Shown here: positions 53,233 through 63,315 of the stretch, piece by piece
Layout: each line of letters opens with the position of its first letter
How positions within the stretch are numbered: position 1 is the first letter of the stretch
Origin: Strigamia acuminata
Lineage: Eukaryota > Arthropoda > Chilopoda > Geophilomorpha > Linotaeniidae
Direction: 5' to 3'
NCBI GenBank assembly: GCA_949358305.1
Contig: OX442318.1
Location: forward strand, 8,480,501 to 8,544,500
DNA length: 64,000 bases
Translations under genes and position numbers: made by a program
Notes under the pieces: model-generated
Seen by the model: only the letters and a program-made list of their open reading frames with translations
What the model was told of the DNA's origin: nothing
Databases searched by the model: none

Positions 53233-54717
53233 TGTGACGATTAGACTGCTCGAGATACAATTGCTAAATAATTAAAGTGTGAACTACCTGTGAATTATAA
53301 AGTGTAAAAAGGAGACGTGTATGTTTTCTCAAAACATATAACAATTTATTCTGAGTGAAATTATATAATAACAGCCTACAAATGGCTAAAATGCAGCAAG
53401 TTAAACTATACAAAAAGGTGGCTAAATTAGCCCTGATGTTTTCAGTCTGGCAATAAGAATATTTGATGTTCTTATTATGTAAAAGATGTCGTCTAATATG
53501 GATTCGAATGGTCCTAACATCTGACTGGTTCTGGTTGGTTCTAAAAAGGGTGTGTAATGGTTAGGCTGGCTGGGTTATATCCGAGAGGTGCGGTTGACTT
53601 TTCTGTATCGTCACATACATCGCATCGCTAGTAATTATTAAACTCAATAATTATAGCGAGATATAACAATGGTGAAACAGACTGGGAAAATATTCATGTG
53701 AATTGAATATACTGTAATTCATCATATTAAAATCACAAAGCTAACGAAAACTGTGAAAAATAAAAGATAGCGCCGAGCTATTTTTGCCCCAAGCGCAATC
53801 AACATTTAAGCTAGACTTAAAATGTTCCATCATCCAACAACGAATTGTATCAAGAAGTTTCTCGCAGAAAAGGTTATGCCATTACCGGGAAATTACTCCA
53901 ACACAGTTCTGACTGGCGGGAGAGTAACCGGGAAATAACTCCGCTCGGCTACTCCAATAATGCTTCTGTGAATTACTCCACTCTAGACTCTACATTCTAC
54001 AACGGGATGTTGGCATGAAGCGGGAGGGAGTGCGTCTGTGGGTTGTACCCCACTTTAGATACTACACTTAAATGCAAGTGAACTTACTATTTCTACAACG
54101 GAATGTTGGCATAAAGAGGCGGGCAGTATAATCGGGAACTAAGTCCATACTCGGCTCTATAACAGACTGTTAGCATGAAGTATACATATATGAGTGCTCA
54201 AGTAAGTAGTGACAAAACAGAAAACAAGACAAGAGCGAGATATATCCGGTTTGCACTGGAATATATACTCGGTGAGAAGAATGGGCTGTCCAGTGATCCA
54301 ATGGGATCACTGGGCACCTAAATCCATCCAATCCTAGATTATAGGAAGTTGATACCTAGGACATAGTCTTCTGCTAGGTCCTCCCTAAGAACTGGATACG
54401 TAGGACACATTTTGGATTAAGTCTTGGACTATAATCCGGAATTAGTCCAACTATTAGTGGGTGGTGAGGGGTGGCTACACCAGGTGCACATAATTCAATA
54501 GAATTATGTGGCAAACAAATTAACTAACATTAAAACATATTAAAAGTATTCAATATCTGTTAAAATGATCGGCATTTAATATATAAATCTACATTTATAT
54601 ATTAAATCTGCTAGAAAAAGTTTGAAGTTTGAAATTACCGCTAGAACACACTAGCGCCATCTATTGGCAGAATAAACGTCCTTAACTAACAAAGTGTATG
54701 ACAGTGTAACCGTCACA
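53233..54717. mobile_element. solo LTR, 1485 bp
   Basis: Begins TGTGACGATTAG and ends GTAACCGTCACA, flanked by GATG on both sides (53229-53232, 54718-54721). No coding sequence is seen. TG...CA ends and a 4-bp duplication fit a gypsy-type LTR left by recombination. On the minus strand its start (TGTGACGGTTAC) resembles that of the gypsy at 26-39 kb (TGTCACGGTCC), but the rest is not similar. Internal partial repeats of TCTACAACGGGATGTTGGCA occur near 53998 and 54096. Confidence 0.75.
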
Positions 54718-54725
54718 GATGTTAA

Positions 54726-55304
54726 GGTGCATTTTCATGGGCGATTTTTTCGTCAATCGCGCGCGATTTTTACAAATCGCGAAACAAAAATCGCGCGCCT
54801 CGTCATTTTCAGCTAAGCTGAAAAATGAATCGCGTGCGATTTGCAACGCGAGAACAAGAATCGCGCGCGACTACCGATGCTAGTCGCGCGCGATTTCTTG
54901 CTCGCGAAATCACGTTGATACAGACCATGTGACCATCTTGGGCCAATGGGAAGCGAGTTTGGTAAATTGCTCCCATTGGCTGAAATTTTTCACCACATGC
55001 AATATAAAAAACAATTCAAACAATTCTAAAAAAAAATTGAAGGAACTCAATATTTATTTCTTAATTTGCGTGCATTTTCCAATACTAACGTTGATGTTTC
55101 TTTTAACTTTTTTTTAACAACCTGTTTCCTAGACATTCGAGCAGCCATTTTGAAAATCTACCAGTGACGTCACTAACGACCTCTCACATGAAAATGGCAA
55201 AGCGAAGCTCTGTTGCAAAGCGAAGCGAGAAAATCGCGCGTGGTATATTCACGCGCGATTTTTAGAATGGCGCGATAAAAAATAATCGCACATGAAAAGG
55301 CACC
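54726..55304. mobile_element. 579-bp TTAA-type MITE rich in CGCGCGATT
   Basis: Flanked by TTAA (54722-54725, 55305-55308). Ends GGTGCATTTTCATG and CATGAAAAGGCACC. Many AATCGCGCGCGATT palindromes inside. Its left TTAA directly abuts the solo LTR target duplicate. Confidence 0.8.
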
Positions 55305-55571
55305 TTAAGACCTGAGACTGAGTCTCGGGACAGCAGTAAAAGATGTCTGTACTTTTAGATTTCGGTTGTCGACTGTTTTATTCCTTTGAAAGTTCAAAAG
55401 AGATCTGCACGCTGATATTTGACAATAACTGCATCAAAACTTACGATCGAACTGGATTGGAAAATGACTAAAAATTCAAGACATGCTGCACGTTGTAAAT
55501 TGGAAATTACACTGATTTACTCGGGGTTCACACTTTACAAAACAAAGACAACAGAAAGATTATGACAAATT

Positions 55572-55745
55572 ATGACACTACGACGTATTTCCGGTTCCGC
55601 GTCATCGCTTCTCAACCGAAAAACACCACCTCAATGTCGACTTTACTGCACGGCGCGTCTTCCTTTCCTTCGATTCTGTGCGACCTCACGACTTCTAAAA
55701 CACCCAGTTTTTACAATTCCAGAGCGAAAGAACGAGTTGCTAGGC
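55572..55745 (+). other. possible exon encoding a mitochondrial-type presequence
   Basis: A frame starting MTLRRISGSASSLLN runs about 58 residues, the first 45 rich in Arg, Ser and Leu and free of acidic residues, as in mitochondrial targeting peptides. Base composition is GC-richer than the surroundings. The segment ends where lectin-array sequence resumes (GCAACCCGGTACAATGG), so it may be a captured or duplicated first exon. No parent gene is recognised. Confidence 0.3.
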
Positions 55746-55825
55746 GAACCTAGCAACCCGGTACAATGGTACTAATGCATTGTTAAGATTATACAGTTGG
55801 TGGAAAATGTCGAGTCGGAAGACAC

Positions 55826-56060
55826 AACAGTAATAAAAGCATTAAGAGCATTAGATTCGGTTAGTGTCTCAATGCTTACTACAAATAGTTCTGACTTCTA
55901 CTGTTTTCAATATGCAATTCCCTCTATTCCCTCAATTCCCTAAATCTACATTTTTACGAATTTCGAATAAAAACCAGTGGGGCAATCAGAAATGACTGCA
56001 CTCACACAACACCACTTGAGATGCTCAAATAAAAATAAAAATCAAACATTACAATTCAAC
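55826..56060 (-). pseudogene. decayed antisense CTL-A-like fragment
   Basis: Third long copy of the fragment seen at 14335 and 19476, with the same internal deletion and a few private changes. It lies upstream of CTL-J. Confidence 0.7.
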
Positions 56061-56457
56061 TATCTAATCTGAAACATTTCTGTACGGGAATTGTGCATTA
56101 CAATACAAACAACCTTTTTTGAAAAACAGAGCCGTCTGTTGGACGTAAAAGCAACACGGAATTTATTTCCATGGGATTTATATCCTCAGGATTTATGAGC
56201 CACAACAACGCGTGGCCGGATACAACTACTGTAGTGAAAACGTATATTCAAAACCACATTCACTTTATTTAATTGCCCAGTCTATAGGAATTAGAATCTA
56301 ATTCAGGATGTTAGTTGAAATAATAGCCCAACAAATTAATAAAAACTAATTACAGCAACATAGAACAAAGAAAGAAATAAAACATTTATTAGTTAACTGG
56401 CGTCGTCTTGAAACATATTTGTGGGTCATTAAATGTATAAATATCACATAATAAGAA

Positions 56458-56465
56458 TATATAAG
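56458..56465 (+). promoter_or_regulatory. TATA box of CTL-J
   Basis: TATATAAG, 43 bp before the ATG, within the conserved lectin promoter module. Confidence 0.7.
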
Positions 56466-56508
56466 AGGAACTGGTACATTCATATTATAGTTTCTTTACT
56501 TGGACACC

Positions 56509-59500
56509 ATGGCTGCTGGCAAATTAGACGTTCGTAAGTTATTTTTCATAGGGTATTACTTTGAAAATGCTAAGTTTGGAATTCCTCTCCTCTCATTACA
56601 TACTGTGGGAGAATACTAAAGTTTTGTAGCTGGGTGAAATGTTTTCATCTAGTGGTAGCTTTATCTTCAGTTCTAGCATTTTACGTAAGCATTTGAGATG
56701 GTGTTTAGTTGGAATGATTAAAATCAATAAGGTTTATTAAAAATTCTAATACAGTCAAAACTCTTTATAACGAATCGTGATATAACGAATTATCAAAAAA
56801 ACGAATACCTAAAAATGGCTGGTTTGTTGGGCTGGCCATAGAACCGGTTATAGTCATTTTAGCGACGCTCATTTTAGCGACTTTTACCAAAAAAGTCCCA
56901 TTTTAGCGAACATGTCATTTTAGCGACACGAAACCTAGGTTTTTGCAAAAATCCGGCTCAAAAAAGTTGTTTTCATCAAAAAACCAGTAAGGTTAGGTTT
57001 GCGGGGGGTCAAGGGGGGGCGCCCCCCCTTGTTAGCCCTTTTTAATAATTAAACCTAGGTTTTTGTGTCGCTAAAATGAAATCGCTAAAATGAAATCGCT
57101 AAAATGTAGTACATCCCATAGAACACCATGTTTAAAAAAAATCGATATAACGAATTCTCGCTATAACAAATAGATTTTTTTTCTCAATATGGATTCAAAG
57201 ATCCTGAGAATTATGTCTGAACTTATGCAATACACAAATACTCTAATCAACTTGGCAAAAATTAAAGCAGTACTTGCAGTCTCGAGTTTCCGCTTGCAAT
57301 TCGAGTAAGCTCCACAAATTCAACACACTAGAGAGACAAACACACTTTCACTACTCTATTGACAAATTTCGGTTCGAGTTCGAAGTCCGGAACGTCGTAG
57401 AAATGTTCAGATGTCGGCGATTGCCAAAGCGACGTGCAGTCATAAAAGCGGGAACTTTATGCAAACGTTGCGGAGAATCGGGAGCGCCGTACGGACGTTT
57501 TAGCAGGACGTTAAATTACATCTTGCAGTAAAATTAGAGATATCTGACTTTTATGTCAGTTGTGCACTTCCTGTTTAAGGGAAGAGCCCTCCTGATTGGG
57601 TCAGGAGTCAGGATCAAATCCGGACAAATCAGTGGATTTGTCCATTGGCAATGCGGCCATTTCTGCATCTGTCGTCTGCAACTTTGATTGTTTTTGTGTG
57701 CCAGAGACTGTGCTATGGCATTACCATGTCACAATACCTTGAGACCCTTTAAGTTCGAGGCCGACAAATATTTTCATTGAGGTCCTTTGTCTCATTGTGC
57801 TTAGTGGCACTATTCCAGGCAGACCGATCAACATTTCAGGTTGACCGGATGATTGATATGCATACGGTATCATGCTGCAGCCAATATTTTTATATTATAA
57901 CTTAATAACTCAAAGGTGGAAACACAAGGGAGCTGGTAAAATTCCAAAGCTTGCTTTTACTTAAAAAAACGGCTAAAAACTCGCCCGCTTGAGCAAACAC
58001 AAGCTTGCGTTGTTATTCAAAGCTTTGTTTTGAAGCGAGCTTGTACTCACCCGCTCCGATCAAACTGAGTTTGATTTACCAACTTCGAGCTTGCGGGTAT
58101 TTTGGTCATGCGACTTTGACAGCCAATCAGAATCGTGAAGAAATTCATGGAGGAGATTTTGGCAGTTAAGCTGGTAAGCCAAAAGCGGATCAAGTGAGCT
58201 TGTAAATGACTCCCTCTTTAAACTTGTACAAGCAAGCTTTTGAATTTTACCCGCTCCCTTGTGTTTCCACATTAAGCTTTTCTTATGAATTTACAATTGT
58301 AACTACAGTTTATAAAATGATAACTTGATATTTTGTAACACACAAGTATCTCTCCGCAAACTCTCTATTAGACAAGTTAAAGTTCTACATCTACGCTACG
58401 AGTGAAACACTAGATTTTTTTTTCAGTGGTCATCATTTGCTGTATGATTGGTTTTGCGATCGTTGACGGTAATTGCCCCAATGACTTCGTACACCTTGGC
58501 GAATCGTGTTACCATTTTTCAACAGCGAGCGGTAGTTTTTTTGACGGAATAGCATATTGTAACGGCTTAAAAGCGCAGTATCTAAGCATCCAGACAGAAA
58601 CCGAATCAAACCTTATTAATGATTACATTGACACCCAACTAACAAACGCTCGTAAGGAACCTCAACTTGAAAATAACGTAGAATTTGTGCACAAAACCCG
58701 CTAAAAAATTAATATTATTTACGCTTTTTATGCGTAATACTTTTTTTCGTGCAAATTTTCTATAAAAATTCTCCGCAACGGAGTACAAGCAAACAAATAA
58801 ATTCTTTGTTACTGTACTTACAGCAAACAGAAGAAATTTTTGGATTGGTGCTAACGATTTAATTAAAAACCGCGTATTTTTTTGGCTCACCACAGGAGAA
58901 GCTCTTAGCACAACTAATTGGTGTCCCGGCGAAGCAAACAACCATGAGGCAAAAGAATTTTGTGTTCACATCCACATGTATCCGAAAGTTTGTTGGAATG
59001 ACTACGATTGTTCAAAGCCAGAATCAGACATTTTTGGTGATAAAATGGACCTGCTTCGATTTGCTTGTGAATCTAAATTTGGGCGCGTTCAAACCCAATC
59101 TGAATCTGAAAGCGGCAAATGTCCAGAGACTTTCGAGAAAATAGATGGAAACTGCTATCATTTTTCAACTGTAAGTGGTAACTTCATGGAAGCAAAACAT
59201 TACTGTTCAAAACTGGACGCGGATCCCATAACTCCCGATACGGCCGTAAAATCGTCGAGACTTAGTCTACATATTTACTACAAAAATAAATACGGTAAGT
59301 TCGTACCGTTGTAATATTGTTTGATGTATACATTTTTACAGCAACATTTTAAATTTAGACAAAATCGGTTACTGGACTTCGGGCAAGGAAGTTAACGATG
59401 TAAATGCCTACATGTGGCTGAGTACAGGAAAAACTTTCACGTTCACGAATTGGTGTAAAGGCGAACCGAGCAGTAAAGGCACAGCAGAGCATTGCGTCTA

Positions 59501-59621
59501 CATAATAAATTGGCATGGTGGAAACGTTTGTTGGGCTGATCATCTCTGCAGCGACAATTTTGATAATGGAGCAAGATTAAGTTTTTTGTGTGAACACAGA
59601 CCTATTCCAATTAAGAACTAA
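56509..59621 (+). CDS. CTL-J, secreted protein with two CTLDs
   Basis: Coding exons 56509-56533, 58427-58651, 58824-59294 and 59359-59621 total 984 nt (327 residues). The signal peptide comes from MAAGKLDV plus VIICCMIGFAIVDG. CTLD1 has SCYHFS, FWIGAND, WCPGEANN, CWNDYDC and FACE (EAN, WND). CTLD2 has NCYHFS, YWTSGKEV, WCKGEPS, CWADHLC and FLCEH (EPS, WAD). It is the closest paralogue of CTL-E, sharing the SESESGKC linker, the exon fusion across the domain border, the GTAAGT donor after TACG and the TTTAG acceptor of exon 4. AATAAA lies about 20 bp after the stop. Intron 1 is 1.9 kb and holds two nested elements and a TTAA MITE, showing how intron growth differs between paralogues. Confidence 0.87.
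56752..57183. mobile_element. pogo/Tigger-like MITE interrupted by a MULE MITE
   Basis: Starts CAGTCAAAACTCTTTATAAC after TA and ends in ATATAACGAATTCTCGCTATA. CTL-E intron 1 reads CTAATATTCTCAATATGG at the same site, confirming the insertion. The element at 56845 is nested in it. Confidence 0.65.
56845..57115. mobile_element. 271-bp MULE-type MITE, copy 2
   Basis: Exact 9-bp duplication CCATAGAAC (56836-56844, 57116-57124). Ends CGGTTATAGTCATTTTAGCG and AAATGTAGTACATC match copy 1 in the opposite orientation. Confidence 0.85.
57340..57890. other. CTL-J intron segment absent from CTL-E
   Basis: After AATTCAACACACTA the J intron holds about 500 bp with a short GC-rich frame near 57370-57530 that has no match in CTL-E. 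I see no inverted ends or known domain. It may be an insertion in J or a deletion in E. Confidence 0.4.
57914..58271. mobile_element. TTAA-type MITE (GGTGGAAACACAAGG family), copy 3
   Basis: Ends AGGTGGAAACACAAGGGAGC and CTTGTGTTTCCACA, flanked by TCAA and TTAA. Same position and orientation as in CTL-E, so it predates the E/J duplication. It carries a deletion relative to copy 1. Confidence 0.75.
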
Positions 59622-59639
59622 TATGTAGAAATGCACAAA

Positions 59640-60410
59640 TAAAAGATTTATACATATGAATCAATGTTCCGTGGGATTGGCGCATGTTATCGCATGAACC
59701 AATGAGAACATTGAGACCTATCCGTGTGTTATTTTATTTCCTATTGCTTTTGTCGTATCTTGAAGTCACGAGGCGAGAGACGCCATGATGGTGCAATGTT
59801 AAACAAGTTTTACTGTAATCTCAGACTGAAACAAAAGCCTCGAACACAGATACATAATAAAATGAGTGCAATTAACACTAGATGACATAACAATCAATAC
59901 ATTCCAGATTCATTGTTCTGTGCACTGATTGGATTACAGCAATCATGTGTCATGCCTTGCTTGCCAGCTAAGCATGTTGTCACCGCAGAATACAGTACGG
60001 CTACATATTACGTGGCAAAACGCTCCGTGGTCGTAGGCAACCGACCTGTCACACACTGGGCGGGAGCCCAATGGGTGACGTGGTCAGTTCAACTTTACAT
60101 TCATGTCGTACTTACCTACGACCCGCAGTAGCCACTCAAAGAGGCTGCATCATGGCCTGTTGTCTTTTGGACCGTTATTTATATCGATTTAATATATATT
60201 CACACTTCAAACCTTGTATTTTCCCATTAGATATTCAATTCGTCTATTTTTTATGTTGTTGATTAGATTTCGGATCTATTAGCTGTTATATAACGTTTAT
60301 AGCATGGAGTACCATGCTTTGGATATCGTTTTGTTCAAATTCAATGTTTTACTAAGTTTGTAATGTTGTATTTCGACACTAGGTGTCGTACTGTTACTCT
60401 TATGTTTTCC
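59640..60410. other. CTL-J 3' flank
   Basis: Matches the CTL-E 3' flank up to about 60020. Beyond this a segment near 60020-60150 is a distant, inverted relative of 48720-48880. No gene recognised. Confidence 0.6.
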
Positions 60411-60413
60411 AAC

Positions 60414-60907
60414 ATGGCGTCCGCCATGACTTTGTATCCAGCTCTTGTTTTCTACTTTACAAATGGACTCCTAAGTGAGTATTTATGTCAAATTAAATCA
60501 GTTTTATGTTTTTAAGTATTGTTAGTTTCTGTTCACGGCATATAAGCACAATTGTGCGGCCGTATCACGTCCGAATCGCCGCCCGCAACGTCGCCCGTGC
60601 GTACGTGAAGTACGCCGCCATTGCCGGTTCGGACATTGCATTTTCGTCGTTTTCCACAATATTTCGTGGGTTTTTCGACTCCTCTGCTACAATCATGACA
60701 CTGAGCGTCTCTGTGGTGAATGGGAAGGAGTGCAGAGTCCTCACAGCCAGGACACGTCTTGTCCCCTCGATACTACAACAACTGGGACTCTCTCAACAGA
60801 CGACCGTCCTGGTCAATGTCCGCACTCTCTCTCTCTGCAACTCCTCCCCACACCACTCAGCTCCCTCCTTCCCCCGGGCTAGATCACCTTGCCCAATGAG
60901 GGGGTGA
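60414..60907 (+). CDS. unrecognised candidate gene fragment, GC-rich
   Basis: An ATG with frame MASAMTLYPALVFYFTNGLL runs into a GTGAGT donor at about 60474. A second frame (about 60506-60907) has regions of clearly higher GC content than the array and a tail starting MTLSVSVVNGKECRV that looks protein-like, perhaps a beta-grasp type start. The two could be exons of one gene, but I could not fix the acceptor. No family recognised. It may equally be a captured fragment inside a repeat. Confidence 0.3.
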
Positions 60908-61003
60908 TCTTGGGGCCGTATGGTGGTGTGTGGCAGTGACGTAGGTCACCCCAGGTGGCCTGACGGTCACAAACTTGTAACTTTATTTAGATATTGTGCA
61001 TGC

Positions 61004-61347
61004 TTCACACTTAAACCATTTTTCTAGAAGTTATGATTTTCTAAAAGTCTAAGTTCTACAAATCTGAAATCAGTTGTTTACACTTAAGGATAGTTTTGTA
61101 CCAGTGTCATGACGTTTTAACCTGCTGTTGACAGCCATTTTTTGTGAACGTCAGCCCAAAACTAGTCACATAACACAATGGGGGCGTGTTTTGCAGTTGT
61201 GACGTCAAGTTTAAGAAAACCTTTCTTCAACTTGAGTTGTCGAAAAGTCCGCCATCTTGTGTTGAGTTCTAGAAAACCTGTGGTAGTGTGAACACAGATT
61301 TTCTACAAAATTAGCGGGTTTTCTACAAAAGTGGTTTAGGTGTGAAC
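61004..61347. mobile_element. 344-bp inverted-repeat element
   Basis: Ends TTCACACTTAAACCATTTTT and AAAGTGGTTTAGGTGTGAA (imperfect). The interior has repeated TTTTCTAGAA/TTCTACAAAA words. Non-coding. Confidence 0.6.
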
Positions 61348-61349
61348 AA

Positions 61350-61700
61350 GGCATTAGACAGTTTATCTAATGTTTCTTCTAATGTCTGCCATGTTCCTGT
61401 GGATTCTGTGCTGATCACTGCTTTTTTTCGCAGTTTGTCGCTGCTGACACTACTGGCCTTTGACGTCGAGATGCTAACCAGTAACGTCGCCAGTGTCGTT
61501 TGTGATGAAGACAAACTTGATGCATTGTTCAGTTAAGGTAGTCGCCCGTGATCTGAGACTGCCTTGGACAGTATTTGCTCGCAACCCCAACCATGAGTGC
61601 ATCTAAGGTTCGCCGTCAGAGAGCTTGGCAGATTACTACTAGAAGCAGAGAGGAAATTGTTACACCATTTGGAAGCAGAAGGCGATGCACACACCTTGAG
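61350..61700. repeat. duplicated non-lectin fragment (copy 2)
   Basis: Uninterrupted version of 42538-43200, with a 20-40-bp difference near 61515-61550. It shows the pre-insertion site of the Harbinger-like MITE. The frame after ATGAGTGCATCT stays open for about 35 codons; no domain recognised. Confidence 0.6.
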
Positions 61701-62139
61701 AAATGTTAAACGACTGCTCTTTATTCATAAAACAAAATAGGGGATATAAGAAGTTCAAGCCCCCAACATTCAAACATCATGTGACGAAAGAGTTGGCGAA
61801 TGGACACTTAAAGTAAATCACTTAATTTTAAATTGTAAATTTCCAACAACACAAATGTACAAACATCAAATCAATCTAACAAACACAATAAATGTTCATG
61901 AAACAACTCGAAAATGACATAACAACATTTCAAAATCCAAAACAATGAAACTCACTTTAAAACATCAAAACATGACCAAACACTGAAAATACACCTTTAT
62001 ATTACTAAACTTGAAATTAATCAAAACCCAAACCCAAAAAACACTCAAAATATGAAGACACTTAAATCATATACAAATCATTTAAATTCCCTTTTAAAAT
62101 TGGCTTTCCTGTCCTATTCCATTGGAAAACTCACTAGTT
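61701..62139. other. AT-rich spacer before fragment K3
   Basis: No gene. It shares ACACTCAAAATATGAA-type sequence with the approach to K2 (about 49860-49990), so it belongs to the same segmental duplication. Confidence 0.55.
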
Positions 62140-62735
62140 TTTACAAAATAGAAAAGATCCGGTTCGATTTCATCAACATTCTAAATTGGGGCGCGTTCAA
62201 ACCCAATCTGAATGTGACGCCGGTGGTTGCAGCAAATGTCCAGAGAATTTCGAGAGAATAGGTGAAGGCTGCTATCACTTTTCAATCGTAAGTGGTAATT
62301 ACATAAACTCAATTAAATACTGTGCAAAACTGGATGCAGATCCCATAAGCATCGAAACGGTTGCAGAATCGACGAGAATTAGTCTTAATGTTTACTATAA
62401 AAAAAAATTCACCAAGTTCGTACTGCTGAAATATTGTTTGTTACAGCAACACTTCAAATGTAGACCGAATCGGCTACTGGACTTCGGGCAAGGAAGTTAG
62501 CGACGTAAATGACAACGTGTGGTTCAAGAATTGGTGTAAAAACGAACTGAGCAATAAAGCCACGATAGGATATTGCGTGTACATAATGAATTGGGATGGT
62601 GGAAACATTTGTTGGAGTGATCATCTGTGTGACGACGGCGTCATCACACAGATGATCACACTAATGATAATGGAGCAAGATTACATTTTCTATGTGAATT
62701 CACACCGTTTCCAATTAAGAACTAATATGATACCG
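62140..62735 (+). pseudogene. CTLD2 fragment K3
   Basis: Third copy of the K1/K2 fragment. SECDAGGCSKCPENF, GCYHFS and ADPIS are intact. The donor is lost (TTCACCAAG), the 24-bp exon 4 gap is shared, and after DDGVITQMI the frame shifts so the final FLCEH-type end is lost. It lacks CTLD1 and the promoter. Confidence 0.85.
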
Positions 62736-63062
62736 CTACACAAATAACATTTACACATTAAAATATAATGGGTTTAGTATATGATCATCTTGCACTTACT
62801 ATTAGTACCACACAATGAATTGCAAGCCAGTTTATGTGCATTAAAATCCATTGTTTGATGTTATAAGATATAAAATAGCATCCGCATCCTTTAAATTAAT
62901 GTACCAATTAATTAACAACATATTGTCTCAGATAATATTATTTCACTTAATTACGGATCTAACAAAAATGTTAAAACAAATGTTAAAATAAACTACGTTT
63001 CTCACGTTATCTGATTTTATCTTCACGTTTTCCCAATAATTTTTTTGTCAACATCTCACAAT

Positions 63063-63312
63063 TTACACTAAAATTTACACAATTTATACAAAATTTACAC
63101 AATTTATACAAAATTTACACAATTTATACAAAATTTACACAATTTATACAAAATTTACACAATTTATACAAAATTTACACAATTTATACAAAATTTACAC
63201 AATTTATACAAAATTTACACAATTTATACAAAATTTACACAATTTATACAAAATTTACACAATTTATACAAAATTTACACAATTTATACAAAATTTACAC
63301 AATTTACACTAA
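63063..63312. repeat. 20-bp minisatellite, about 12 units
   Basis: Unit AAATTTACACAATTTATACA, essentially perfect for about 240 bp. The homologous flank after K2 (50870-50885) has no array, so it expanded after the duplication. Confidence 0.9.
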
Positions 63313-63315
63313 AAC

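Noticed and set aside
53233-54717. Solo LTR as a fragment of the gypsy family at 26-39 kb
   Set aside because: Only the first dozen bases are alike; length and the remaining sequence differ.
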